The notes beneath the pieces are model-generated. The model saw only the letters and a program-made list of their open reading frames with translations, searched no databases and had not been told where the DNA came from. Source: Prevotella sp. UBA2711 (GTDB taxonomy: Bacteria > Bacteroidota > Bacteroidia > Bacteroidales > Bacteroidaceae). From it: a stretch of DNA of 64,000 bases. Within the stretch, counting starts at the first letter, position 1. Each line of letters begins with the position of its first letter. The position numbers and the translations under genes were made by a program. Location: contig DEKX01000002.1 in the NCBI GenBank assembly GCA_002354095.1, positions 1 to 64,000 of the forward strand. The letters are read 5' to 3'. This document shows positions 16,103 to 24,306 of this stretch, piece after piece.

Positions 16103-17656
16103 ATGAAACGAATAAAAATAAAACCCATATCGCTTTTTTGCTTTGCTTGCATTGTGAGCATAGGCACACTGGTGCTTTACAACATCCCGTTTTTTCAGTA
16201 TGTATATAACAACACGAATGGCAATTGGATGTTCCTAATGGTATCACTGGTTGTCATCATGTTGGCTGTCAACTTGATGATGACCTATCTTATCATATAT
16301 CTGATGAGGATGGTTGGACGTATTCTGTTGGCTATCCTGTCCGTCATCAATGCGACAGCTGTTTATTTTATCACAACCTATAATGTCATCGTAGATGCAA
16401 CAACCGTGGGCAATGTGTTTAACACCCGTTATTCGGAGGCTTCGGGCTTTTTCAGTTGGTCGCTGTGGCTCAGTATATTGGTGTTTGGCATACTGCCTGC
16501 CCTATGGTGCCTACTGCAACCTGTCGTCATCGGTAAGGCAAAGAAAATGGGTATCTGCTGTGGCAGTTCGTTAGCTGTTATCTTGGTTGTAGCGCTGATG
16601 AACATCAATCAAACCTTATGGATTGGGCAGCACGATACGGAACTGGGCGGACTGCTTCAACCTTGGTCCTATTTGGTAAATAGTGTTCGCTTAGCCAGTA
16701 GCAAAATGGATGAGCAGGCAGAAGAAATCAAACTGCCTGACGGCAAGATAAAGGACAACGAGAAGGCAGTAGTGGTACTTGTCATCGGAGAATCGGCAAG
16801 AAAAGCCAATTTCCAACTTTATGGCTATCAACGACAGACCAATCCGAAACTTTCGAAACGTGAGGGACTGAAAGTGTATCAGACGAAGGCTTGTGCTACC
16901 TATACCACAGCTGGTACGAAAGCTATCCTGGAACCTAAAAACACGGACGAGTTGTATGAAATGCTACCCAATTACGCCTTCAGAACAGGGGTTGACGTGG
17001 TGTGGCGCACCTCAAACTGGGGCGAACCGCCTATTCATATTGAGGAATATCTGAGTGATGTTGACTTAGGTAAACAATATCCCGACACGGACCAAGCCTA
17101 CGATGGTATCCTATACGCGGGGCTACGCGAACGTATTGAAGGCAGCAAAAAGAATAAGGTGCTGATTATTCTGCATACGAGTACCAGTCATGGTCCCAAA
17201 TACTTCGATAAATATCCGAAGGAATTTGAGGTATATAAACCGGTTGCCCATAATGTGGAAGAAGGCGAGAAGAACACTGAATTGCTTGTGAATGCCTACG
17301 ACGACACCATCGTATATACAGATTTTCTTCTTGACGGTCTGATTGATACGTTGAGTGCTATGACCGACTGGAAAAGTGCTATGATATTCATTTCCGATCA
17401 TGGTGAGTCTCTTGGTGAAAAAGGTATGTTCATGCATGGACTGCCCATGCGACTTGCACCCAAGGAACAATATGAGATTCCTTTCCTGGTGTGGACTTCT
17501 GAGGGATTCAGGGACTATAAACCTATTGGCAACGAGAAGACTGACCATTCTTTGCCAACCATACTCGAACAGCACTACATTTTCCACTCCGTGCTCAACC
17601 TGTTGTCTATTGAATCTCCTGCCTACAACAAGGAATACGACATCTTCAAAAGATAA
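16103..17656 (+). CDS. Lipid A phosphoethanolamine transferase (EptA-like)
   Basis: 517 residues: about five membrane helices (1-190), then a periplasmic alkaline-phosphatase-fold domain. VLVIGESARKANFQLYGY carries the first metal ligand, the Thr nucleophile lies in ATYTTAGTKA, and SDHGESLGE gives the second metal site with a late His in EKTDHSLPT. It should move phosphoethanolamine from phosphatidylethanolamine to lipid A or core sugars in the outer leaflet of the inner membrane, which lowers surface charge and favours polymyxin tolerance. It stands alone with its own promoter and terminator. The acceptor could also be another glycan. Confidence 0.88.
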   Translation: MKRIKIKPISLFCFACIVSIGTLVLYNIPFFQYVYNNTNGNWMFLMVSLVVIMLAVNLMMTYLIIYLMRMVGRILLAILSVINATAVYFITTYNVIVDATTVGNVFNTRYSEASGFFSWSLWLSILVFGILPALWCLLQPVVIGKAKKMGICCGSSLAVILVVALMNINQTLWIGQHDTELGGLLQPWSYLVNSVRLASSKMDEQAEEIKLPDGKIKDNEKAVVVLVIGESARKANFQLYGYQRQTNPKLSKREGLKVYQTKACATYTTAGTKAILEPKNTDELYEMLPNYAFRTGVDVVWRTSNWGEPPIHIEEYLSDVDLGKQYPDTDQAYDGILYAGLRERIEGSKKNKVLIILHTSTSHGPKYFDKYPKEFEVYKPVAHNVEEGEKNTELLVNAYDDTIVYTDFLLDGLIDTLSAMTDWKSAMIFISDHGESLGEKGMFMHGLPMRLAPKEQYEIPFLVWTSEGFRDYKPIGNEKTDHSLPTILEQHYIFHSVLNLLSIESPAYNKEYDIFKR

Positions 17657-17663
17657 AAAATAA

Positions 17664-17698
17664 GGCGAGAGAACCAATCACTGTTCTCTCGCCTCTTT
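17664..17698. terminator. Bidirectional terminator after the eptA-like gene
   Basis: GGCGAGAGAAC pairs with GTTCTCTCGCC over an 8-nt loop, with T-rich tails on both strands; it also closes the small secreted-protein gene. Confidence 0.85.
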
Positions 17699-17723
17699 AA
17701 GTTATTACTACTAGTGTTAAAAC

Positions 17724-18083
17724 TTACTTCAAACCACGATTATGCATCGTAATGTTGAGCAGCATGACATACGTCTTGTACTGATCCTTGTTCAGGATGT
17801 AGTTCATGAAGCCTAAGTCCTTCTTAATGGCTGCATCAACACGAGCATCGCGCTCTTCCTTACCATACTGTGTGGCAAACATCATCTCTGCACAGAAGGT
17901 CTTGTGGATTTCAGCCACTGCCTCTACCTGATCGTCTGCCAGATTCAAAGCCTTACCCAACTGATTGATATTTACGCTCAGATTGTAGGCCTCAGCAGAG
18001 TTAACACTGTTCATGTTCTCGTTTCCAGCAAATGTAAGCGTCATGCTCAACATAGCTACTACAGTTAAAAACAATCTTTTCAT
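17724..18083 (-). CDS. Small secreted protein of unknown function
   Basis: 119 residues. A signal peptide ends at TFAG (about residue 20), leaving a helical mature protein with one Cys, in HKTFCAEMMFA. The pattern LNLADDQVEAVAEIHKTF followed by NKDQYKTYVMLLN resembles small periplasmic helical proteins of the Spy/CpxP kind in layout only (helix with a 'D-x-Y' repeat); I do not recognise the family. It has a long leader of about 115 nt, with an unusually GC-poor hairpin (CCTTAT/ATAAGG), which may matter for its expression. Flanked by convergent eptA and divergent slyD. Confidence 0.7.
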   Translation of the reverse strand: MKRLFLTVVAMLSMTLTFAGNENMNSVNSAEAYNLSVNINQLGKALNLADDQVEAVAEIHKTFCAEMMFATQYGKEERDARVDAAIKKDLGFMNYILNKDQYKTYVMLLNITMHNRGLK

Positions 18084-18206
18084 TTTCGTTACCCTTTCTT
18101 TAATTTAAATTTAACATTAAAACCCCTCTTCTTTTTCTCTTTTACCTTATTTATTATATAAGGGGCTCGTTATCCTTAGTCGCTCAGTTTTTTCTGATTG
18201 ACGATG

Positions 18207-18238
18207 CAAAGGTAAGGCTTTTTTGGATACCCTCCAAA
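18207..18238 (-). promoter_or_regulatory. Promoter of the small secreted-protein gene
   Basis: On the minus strand TTTG at 18235-18238, 20 nt, TACCTTTG at 18207-18214. The predicted 5' UTR is about 115 nt, long for this window. Confidence 0.8.
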
Positions 18239-18342
18239 CATTTTGGGGTGCTGTGTGCGCAAACACACCATTTTCTTGACCTCAGTCAAAGAATCGTCAA
18301 AATATGGAATTTTTATGTTTTTAGCATTAAACGGCTTTGTAA

Positions 18343-18374
18343 TTTGCCTATATCAAAATAAATTTGTAACTTCG
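18343..18374 (+). promoter_or_regulatory. Promoter of slyD-aroC
   Basis: TTTG at 18343-18346, 20 nt, TAACTTCG at 18367-18374 (one change from TAnnTTTG). Nothing else is evident in the 318-bp gap 18084-18402. Confidence 0.7.
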
Positions 18375-18402
18375 CAGCCGAATAAATAAACTAAGGCAGA
18401 CT

Positions 18403-18993
18403 ATGAGTAATATTCCTAATAAATACATTGCCGTAAGCTATCGTCTTTATGTGGATGGCGAGAATGGCAAAGAGATGGTTGAAGAGGCTACAACGGATAA
18501 GCCTTTCAACTTTATCACAGGTTTCGGCTTCGCTTTGGATGCTTTCGAGAAAAACTTGCAAGACACCCAGAAGGGCAACGACTTTAGTTTCACTTTGTCG
18601 AAGGAAGAAGCATATGGTGACTATGACAAGGCGCACGTGATTGACGTGGATCGCGAAATATTCACTGTAAATGGTAAATTCGACAAGGAAAACATCTATC
18701 CTGAGGCTATTGTACCTCTGCAGAATGAGGAAGGACAGCGTTTCTACGGAAAGATTGTGGAAATAGGCGAACAGAAGGTAAAAATAGACTTGAATCACCC
18801 TTTGGCAGGTGAAGCGCTGCATTTTGAAGGCAAGGTGCTAGAGAATCGTGATGCCACCAACGAAGAGGTGCAGAAACTGATAGCCCACATGAGTGGCGGT
18901 TGCAGTGGCGGATGTGGCGGCAACTGTGGCGATTGTGGTGAAGGCTGCGGCAACAAAGGAGGTTGCGGTGGTTGCGGAGGCGGATGCCATTAA
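18403..18993 (+). CDS. slyD: FKBP-type peptidyl-prolyl isomerase, SlyD-like
   Basis: 196 residues. The FKBP core with an inserted flap (IF domain) follows the SlyD order: AVSYRLYVDGENGKE, FITGFGFALDAFEKNL, then LSKEEAYGDYD and LNHPLAGEALHFEGKV. The C-terminal 35 residues are a Cys/Gly-rich metal-binding tail (repeats of GGCGG and CGNKGGC, ending GGGCH), as in nickel-binding SlyD but with Cys rather than His. It is a cytoplasmic folding helper and may supply or store nickel or zinc. aroC starts 21 bases later in the same unit. Confidence 0.92.
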   Translation: MSNIPNKYIAVSYRLYVDGENGKEMVEEATTDKPFNFITGFGFALDAFEKNLQDTQKGNDFSFTLSKEEAYGDYDKAHVIDVDREIFTVNGKFDKENIYPEAIVPLQNEEGQRFYGKIVEIGEQKVKIDLNHPLAGEALHFEGKVLENRDATNEEVQKLIAHMSGGCSGGCGGNCGDCGEGCGNKGGCGGCGGGCH

Positions 18994-19014
18994 TCTTACA
19001 TTATTAATAATAAT

Positions 19015-20091
19015 ATGCGCAATACATTTGGTAACATATTCACACTGACCACATTCGGTGAGAGTCATGGTGAGGCTATAGGCGGAGTGGTGGACGGAAT
19101 GCCTGTCGGTATTCAAATCGATATGGAGTTCATCCAAAATGAACTGAATCGCCGTCGCCCGGGACAAAGCACAATAACCACCAGCCGACAGGAAGGTGAT
19201 GTCGTGGAACTGCTGAGTGGCGTGTTTGAAGGGAAAAGTACAGGAAGTCCTATTGGCTTCATTGTACGTAACAATAATCAGCACTCACAAGACTATGACA
19301 ATATGCGCCAACTGTATCGCCCATCGCATGCCGATTATACCTACGCCCAGAAATATGGACACAGAGACCATCGTGGTGGAGGGCGTTCGTCGGCTCGTAT
19401 CACCATCAGCCGAGTAGTAGCTGGAGCACTTGCAAAACTGGCTCTCAGACAGATGGGAATCCGCATTCAGGCTTATACATCGCAAGTAGGACCCATCCAA
19501 TTGGACAGAGATTATCGAAAATACGACCTCTCACTGACGGAAACGAATATCGTAAGATGCCCCGACCCCGTCAAAGCCGCTGAAATGATTCAACTGATAT
19601 CCCAGGTAAAAGCGGAGGGAGACACGATTGGCGGAACCATCACTTGTGTTGTCAAAGGTTGTCCTCCTGGTCTGGGGGAACCAGAATTCGGCAAGTTGAA
19701 TGCTGCGCTGGGAGCAGCAATGCTAAGTATCAATGCCGTGAAAGGCTTTGAATATGGTGATGGATTCGAAGGAGTCACAGCTCGCGGATCTGAACAGAAC
19801 GATGTTTTCGTGAATAGCAACGGACAAATTTCGACAATCACTAACCATAGTGGAGGTATTCAGGGAGGTATCAGCAACGGAGAGGACATCTATTTCCGTG
19901 TAGCCTTCAAACCTGTAGCCACCTTACTCCGTGAACAAGACACCATTGATATTTATGGTAACGCCACAAAACTGACAGCTAAGGGAAGACATGATCCATG
20001 TGTGTTGCCTAGGGCTGTACCAATTGTCGAATCTATGACTGCAATGACGATTTTGGATTGCTATTTACTCCAAAAGACCACAAAACTATAG
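19015..20091 (+). CDS. aroC: Chorismate synthase
   Basis: 358 residues with all three AroC signatures: GESHGEAIGGVVDGMPVG near 15, GHRDHRGGGRSSAR near 113, and the FMN-binding end segment SAKGRHDPCVLPRAVPI reading TAKGRHDPCVLPRAVPIVE. It converts EPSP to chorismate, the branch point feeding the Phe/Tyr operon at 6.4-10.3 kb. Length and ends are normal. Co-transcribed with slyD, it shares no local attenuator with the Phe/Tyr genes. Confidence 0.95.
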   Translation: MRNTFGNIFTLTTFGESHGEAIGGVVDGMPVGIQIDMEFIQNELNRRRPGQSTITTSRQEGDVVELLSGVFEGKSTGSPIGFIVRNNNQHSQDYDNMRQLYRPSHADYTYAQKYGHRDHRGGGRSSARITISRVVAGALAKLALRQMGIRIQAYTSQVGPIQLDRDYRKYDLSLTETNIVRCPDPVKAAEMIQLISQVKAEGDTIGGTITCVVKGCPPGLGEPEFGKLNAALGAAMLSINAVKGFEYGDGFEGVTARGSEQNDVFVNSNGQISTITNHSGGIQGGISNGEDIYFRVAFKPVATLLREQDTIDIYGNATKLTAKGRHDPCVLPRAVPIVESMTAMTILDCYLLQKTTKL

Positions 20092-20128
20092 TTTTTCGCA
20101 TGAAAATACAAAAAAAATCAGCAAAAAC

Positions 20129-20159
20129 TTTGCAGTTTAAATATTTTGTACTATCTTTG
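20129..20159 (+). promoter_or_regulatory. Orphan promoter after aroC
   Basis: TTTG at 20129-20132, 19 nt, TATCTTTG at 20152-20159. No coding frame follows before the terminator at 20231-20267. Confidence 0.72.
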
Positions 20160-20165
20160 CACTTG

Positions 20166-20264
20166 CAATTGAAGGGTTTGTGAAAATCCCAATATGCTTT
20201 AGTTAAGTCTAGTTTAGTTTTTGTGTTGGTTGAGAGCAGTCATTTGACTGCTCTCAAATTTTTT
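20166..20264 (+). ncRNA. Candidate small RNA between aroC and pyrD
   Basis: About 100 nt between a well-spaced promoter and a strong terminator, with no open frame longer than a few codons. The body is A/T-rich with a repeated tagttaagtctagtttagt-like segment. It does not match tRNA, SRP RNA, 6S or tmRNA by eye. Its 3' end overlaps the end of pyrD on the opposite strand. Alternative: an aroC 3'-UTR. Confidence 0.5.
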
Positions 20265-20267
20265 ATT
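20231..20267 (+). terminator. Terminator of the candidate small RNA / aroC
   Basis: TTGAGAGCAGTCA and TGACTGCTCTCAA form a perfect 13-bp stem around a TT loop, followed by ATTTTTTATT. The tail overlaps the pyrD stop codon on the other strand. Confidence 0.88.
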
Positions 20268-21171
20268 CCAGACAACCGATAATCTCAGTAATAGAATGAC
20301 ATCCATGCTGGTCGAGCCATTCATTGATTCCATCACGCACTTTAATAGTCACTGCAGGGTCGATAAAGTTGGCTGTTCCTATCTCTATCGCTGTAGCACC
20401 AGCCATCATGAACTCTATCGCATCACGAGCATTCATGATACCGCCAAGGCCGACAACAGGTATCTTAACGGCTTTAGCTACCTGCCACACCATACGCAGG
20501 GCAACTGGTTTGACAGCAGGTCCGCTAAGTCCTCCAGTATTAATACTCAGCACAGTGCGACGCTTCTCTATATCAATAGCCATTCCCATCAAAGTGTTGA
20601 TCAACGATACACTGTCGGCACCTTGAGCCTCACAGGCAAGGGCGATATCAGCAATATTCGTCACGTTGGGAGAAAGCTTTACTATCAGCGTCTTATGATA
20701 ACGCTCACGGACAGCCCTTACTACGCTTTCTGCACCGGCACAGGTGACACCGAAAGCCATACCCCCATCTTTTACGTTAGGACAAGAAATATTCAACTCG
20801 ATGGCTGGTATCTTGTCTAAAGCATCAATGCGAGCTGCACATTCTGCATAATCATCTGGCGAAGAACCACTGACATTGACAATCATGTTCGTATCAATAT
20901 CTTTAATCTGAGGATAGATATGCTCACAGAAATAATCTACACCTTTATTCTGCAAACCCACACAATTCAACATGCCTGAAGGGGTTTCCGCCATACGGGG
21001 ATAGTCGTTGCCTTCGCGAGCATGAAGCGTTGTTCCTTTGACAATGATACCTCCCAATCCGTCGAGAGGGATGAAATCAGCAAACTCCAAACCATACCCA
21101 AAAGTTCCGGATGCCGTCATCACTGGATTCTTCAGCGACAGACGACCTATATTGACGCTTAAATCTGCCAT
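20263..21171 (-). CDS. pyrD: Dihydroorotate dehydrogenase B, catalytic subunit
   Basis: 302 residues, FMN-binding TIM barrel of class 1B. VMTASGTFGYG, NVSGSSPDDYAECAARID, ELNISCPNVKDGGMAFG with the catalytic Cys nearby, and PVVGLGGIMNARDAIEFMMAGATAIEIG are the family landmarks. It oxidises dihydroorotate to orotate using NAD+ through PyrK. The class B call rests on the adjacent pyrK gene, which overlaps its start by 13 bases. Confidence 0.95.
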   Translation of the reverse strand: MADLSVNIGRLSLKNPVMTASGTFGYGLEFADFIPLDGLGGIIVKGTTLHAREGNDYPRMAETPSGMLNCVGLQNKGVDYFCEHIYPQIKDIDTNMIVNVSGSSPDDYAECAARIDALDKIPAIELNISCPNVKDGGMAFGVTCAGAESVVRAVRERYHKTLIVKLSPNVTNIADIALACEAQGADSVSLINTLMGMAIDIEKRRTVLSINTGGLSGPAVKPVALRMVWQVAKAVKIPVVGLGGIMNARDAIEFMMAGATAIEIGTANFIDPAVTIKVRDGINEWLDQHGCHSITEIIGCLE

Positions 21172-21944
21172 AATAATTGTTTTACGTTAAATACTGGACC
21201 TTCCTTACATACACAGAGATTTCCCTGAGTAGTTTTCTCCACACAGCACAAACAGGCACCCAATCCGCATGCCATCATATTCTCTAAAGACACTTCACAA
21301 TCAATATTGGCCTGCTGAGCAAAACGGGCAACAGCCATCATCATGGGCTTTGGACCACAGGTAGCGATACGATCGAAGTGCTCCTGTTGCAAAATGGAAT
21401 GATTGGTTACGAAACCTTTTTCTCCTTCCGAGCCGTCTTCCGTCGTGATACAGACGCGCCCATATTGACGGAAGAGATCTACCTCCAACAAATCATCCTT
21501 AGTACGAGCACCCAGAAGAAAAGTAGGCTCAACACCTTGCTTTTTCAGTTCTGCCCCCATATACAAAAGAGGAGCCACACCTACACCACCACCTATTAAT
21601 AAAATAGAGGGGGAATAGGCAGGAATTGGATTAGGCATCGAAAAACCATTGCCCAGTGGCAGTACACAATTCAGTTTGTCGCCTACATTCAGATGACCTA
21701 ACTGACGCGTACCTTCACCTATCATAGCCACCATCAGCCATAGTTCGTTGGCTTCCTTATCTACAAAATTAATGGATATGGGCCGACGAAGAAAAGTTGA
21801 AGCAGAACCATCCACACGAACCTCTACGAACTGACCAGGAAGCATCTCAGGAAGCGGCTTGCTGTCAGTAAGGCGCAAAAGAACATGTTTTGCACTAATA
21901 TGCTCGGTTTGCTTTACTGTCAAATCAAGAATATATTTCTTCAT
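21159..21944 (-). CDS. pyrK: Dihydroorotate dehydrogenase electron-transfer subunit
   Basis: 261 residues. FAD-binding RRPISINF, NAD-binding ILLIGGGVGVAPLLY and the [2Fe-2S] Cys set in CGLGACLCCVEKTTQGNLCVC. It shuttles electrons from the FMN of PyrD to NAD+. I placed the start at 21944: the upstream in-frame codon at 21974 falls inside the -7 box (21972-21979), and the ATG at 21944 is preceded by AAGG at a good distance. It is the first gene of pyrK-pyrD. Confidence 0.93.
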   Translation of the reverse strand: MKKYILDLTVKQTEHISAKHVLLRLTDSKPLPEMLPGQFVEVRVDGSASTFLRRPISINFVDKEANELWLMVAMIGEGTRQLGHLNVGDKLNCVLPLGNGFSMPNPIPAYSPSILLIGGGVGVAPLLYMGAELKKQGVEPTFLLGARTKDDLLEVDLFRQYGRVCITTEDGSEGEKGFVTNHSILQQEHFDRIATCGPKPMMMAVARFAQQANIDCEVSLENMMACGLGACLCCVEKTTQGNLCVCKEGPVFNVKQLLWQI

Positions 21945-21971
21945 ATACACCTTATTAATATAATTTGCCGA

Positions 21972-21979
21972 CAAAATTA
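21972..21979 (-). promoter_or_regulatory. Promoter -7 box of pyrK-pyrD
   Basis: TAATTTTG on the minus strand, about 27 nt before the ATG. It decides the start codon of pyrK. Confidence 0.6.
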
Positions 21980-21981
21980 CG

Positions 21982-22019
21982 AAAAAAAAATGAGAACACT
22001 AAGATTTGTGCTCTCATTT
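21982..22019 (-). terminator. Terminator after the XRE regulator
   Basis: On the minus strand AAATGAGAGCAC and GTGTTCTCATTT form a stem with one mismatch, followed by nine T. It overlaps the stop codon and sits just upstream of the pyrK promoter. Confidence 0.85.
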
Positions 22020-22463
22020 AGTTTTTAACGGAACAAAAGTTTCATAGGTTTGGTCATCATAATAGACCCGTATTTCTGTCACCTTACGAGGTTCTTTGTC
22101 AATAATTTTCACTAATGATGGAGAATTATTCATCGGTGTAGATTTTACACTCTGTGAAAAAACGGGCGACGGATGATCATTTGGTGCTGCATCAAAATCA
22201 AGCATCTGTTCAACTGATGAGGAAGAAATGGATTCTGGCTCCTCTGAAGCAGACTGAACATACATATTTCCGACACCCATTAGCAACCAATCCGTGCTAA
22301 TTGATGGAAGTTTATTTTTGATGGCCTCCACCACATTAAGGGTGGGGCGAGTTCTTCCAGTGAATATACTGCTCAGGGTTGCAGGTGACAATCCAATAAA
22401 ATCAGCGAACACTTGTTGACTCATGTGTTGCTCTTCCATGATACGTTTAATTCTATCTTTCAT
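22014..22463 (-). CDS. XRE-family helix-turn-helix regulator
   Basis: 149 residues. Residues 1-60 are a Cro/CI-type HTH (MSQQVFADFIGLSPATLSSIFTGRTRPTLN), then a Ser-rich linker (about 65-115) and a C-terminal piece KVTEIRVYYDDQTYETFVPL that looks like a small beta unit. This layout recurs in Bacteroidales regulators of unknown target. It is monocistronic, with TATCTTTG at 22514-22521 and a strong terminator. An unusually long AT-rich gap lies upstream of it. Confidence 0.85.
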   Translation of the reverse strand: MKDRIKRIMEEQHMSQQVFADFIGLSPATLSSIFTGRTRPTLNVVEAIKNKLPSISTDWLLMGVGNMYVQSASEEPESISSSSVEQMLDFDAAPNDHPSPVFSQSVKSTPMNNSPSLVKIIDKEPRKVTEIRVYYDDQTYETFVPLKTK

Positions 22464-22513
22464 AACTAATCAAGCCGTTTTCGAGGTAAAAAAAACTTTT
22501 TTCTTAGACTTTA

Positions 22514-22521
22514 CAAAGATA
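22514..22521 (-). promoter_or_regulatory. Promoter -7 box of the XRE gene
   Basis: TATCTTTG on the minus strand, with a TTG 20 nt upstream of it. Confidence 0.6.
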
Positions 22522-23210
22522 AAACAAATATTTTAAACCAACAACAAAAATAACGGAAATTTTAGAATTTTAGATTTTGCTTTTAATTGTAAGAATTGTA
22601 AATCCGAAACGACAAATTTTTATTTGTACGCATTAGATATGTAAACGTAAATACGTTCTCTAAATCATTAATCATAATAAAATAGAACACAAAACTATAA
22701 CTAACTGGTTATTAGTTTGTTATTTAGTATAAAAGCAAATTAATAATAGATTTTCAGGCAATTTGATTTCCAAAATCATATAATTTTTTTAATTCTTTAC
22801 GTAAATAAATCGCTATAAGTAACTGATTTTTCATATTTTAGCACATAGCACATTAATTGTATATCCTTTAAATAGAACGATTGGGTGCTTTGTTTTACCT
22901 TTCTAAATACAAATATAGAACGCAAATTTCGTTTACTTTTGTAAAACGCGGTATATTCACAAACCCAAATTCCTATTTTAATTGGCTGTGCTTTACATTT
23001 TAAAATTCAGTAAATTAAACGTTAAAACTTTCTAATACCAAATTCAAAACTCAGAAAAAGGCGAAAATTTGGAAATTTTGAAGGATTCTGAACGAGCGCC
23101 CAAAAAGCTGAAAATTCGCAAAAACAGAGGGGGTAAAAATAGAGAAAAACGCTTTATTTATCGGCTTTTGCCCCCAAAATTTTATGTCTGAAAAATCGGT
23201 TAAAATAGAA
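22522..23210. other. AT-rich gap without genes
   Basis: About 690 bp, far more AT-rich than the flanking genes, with stops in all frames. I see a hairpin GGGGGTAAAA/TTTTGCCCCC spanning 23129-23175 and a lone TACTTTTG at 22934-22941 on the plus strand, but no promoter with a good -33 partner, no RNA gene I recognise and no protein remnant. Confidence 0.7.
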
Positions 23211-23238
23211 AAAAAGAGCCTTTTTTGAAGCCCTTTTT
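23211..23238 (-). terminator. Terminator of holA
   Basis: On the minus strand AAAAAGGGC pairs with GGCTCTTTTT's complement arm (one G-T) followed by a T run; it starts at the holA stop codon. Confidence 0.7.
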
Positions 23239-24262
23239 AGTGCAAAATGAAGAAAATTAACTCCTTCATCAGTTCTCCTGGAGGGGTATTAGGGTTATCT
23301 AAACCCTTACTTTTGGCATCAATTTCTCTTATCTTGCCCAAGATCTGCATCACCTTCATTCCTGAGTAGTTTTTCATGCCCGTCATGTAGTCTTTTGCAA
23401 ACCAGGCATTCTTCATTTCCAACCACTCCGCTACCCTATCCGCACTGTTTTTCTGTGGACAATAAAAGGCAATCATCAGATTCTGGAAATAATTAAAGAG
23501 CAATGGGAGAAACGAATAGATGCTTCCAGCCTTCGGATTTTCGTCAAAATATTTCACGATTTGGTTTGCTTTGAATACATTTCTGTTCACAATAGCATCC
23601 CTGAGCTCATATCCATTGAAATCTTTGCTGACTCCTATCTGATCTTCCACTACTTGTGGGGTTACCCTCCTATCCCCTTCTGGCAAAGACAATAAAACCT
23701 TGTCTAATTCACCCACCAAACGGCTTAAATCAGCACCTACTGCATCGGCTATCAGCTGGGTGGATTTGGGATCGACACTTGTATTTTTGGCTTTCAGATA
23801 GCCTTCTATGAAGCTGGGAAGATCGCGATCCTTCAACTTTTTGCTCTCAAAGAGCACGCCAGCCTGTTGGATACTCTTCACATATTCCTTCTTACGACCG
23901 TCCACAGTGCCGTTTTTATGGCACATCACAAGAATCGTAGAGGGCATAGGCGACTTAAAATACTTCTCTAAAGGCTCTGTGTTCTTGACATTCTGTGCTT
24001 CTTTAACGATCAGCACCTGATATTTTGACATCATGGGATAACGCTTGGCGGCATCTACAATCTGCGATGCCGTCACATCGGACCCAAAGAGCACTGTCTG
24101 GTCAAAATCGCGCTCCTCAGGCTGCATCACGTTTTCCGCAATCCAATTACTAATCAAGTCGATGTAATAGGGTTCATCCCCCATCAGATAGTAGAGAGGA
24201 CGGAAATTGCGCGATTTCAGTTCGCTCATAATCGAGTCGTATGTTGCTAAGGCCTGTGCCAT
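23237..24262 (-). CDS. holA: DNA polymerase III subunit delta
   Basis: 341 residues. YYLMGDEPYYIDLISNWI at the start, then a degenerate AAA+-like fold with DGRKKEYVKS and the C-terminal collar domain (NRNVFKANQIVKYFDENPKAG). This is the clamp-loader delta subunit that opens the sliding clamp. Walker motifs are absent as expected for delta. It has its own promoter (TTTG, 20 nt, TAACTTTG) ending 4 nt before the ATG, so the mRNA should be leaderless, and its own terminator. Confidence 0.93.
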   Translation of the reverse strand: MAQALATYDSIMSELKSRNFRPLYYLMGDEPYYIDLISNWIAENVMQPEERDFDQTVLFGSDVTASQIVDAAKRYPMMSKYQVLIVKEAQNVKNTEPLEKYFKSPMPSTILVMCHKNGTVDGRKKEYVKSIQQAGVLFESKKLKDRDLPSFIEGYLKAKNTSVDPKSTQLIADAVGADLSRLVGELDKVLLSLPEGDRRVTPQVVEDQIGVSKDFNGYELRDAIVNRNVFKANQIVKYFDENPKAGSIYSFLPLLFNYFQNLMIAFYCPQKNSADRVAEWLEMKNAWFAKDYMTGMKNYSGMKVMQILGKIREIDAKSKGLDNPNTPPGELMKELIFFILH

Positions 24263-24266
24263 GATG

Positions 24267-24298
24267 CAAAGTTACAATTAACTTATTAAAACACCAAA
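24267..24298 (-). promoter_or_regulatory. Promoter of holA
   Basis: TTTG at 24295-24298, 20 nt, TAACTTTG at 24267-24274 (minus strand). The ATG begins 4 nt after the box. Confidence 0.82.
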
Positions 24299-24306
24299 TA
24301 ATCGGA

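Noticed and set aside
23129..23175. GGGGGTAAAA/TTTTGCCCCC hairpin as a terminator or riboswitch
   Set aside because: No T run follows on either strand in the right place and there is no downstream gene in the right direction for a riboswitch; left as part of the AT-rich gap.
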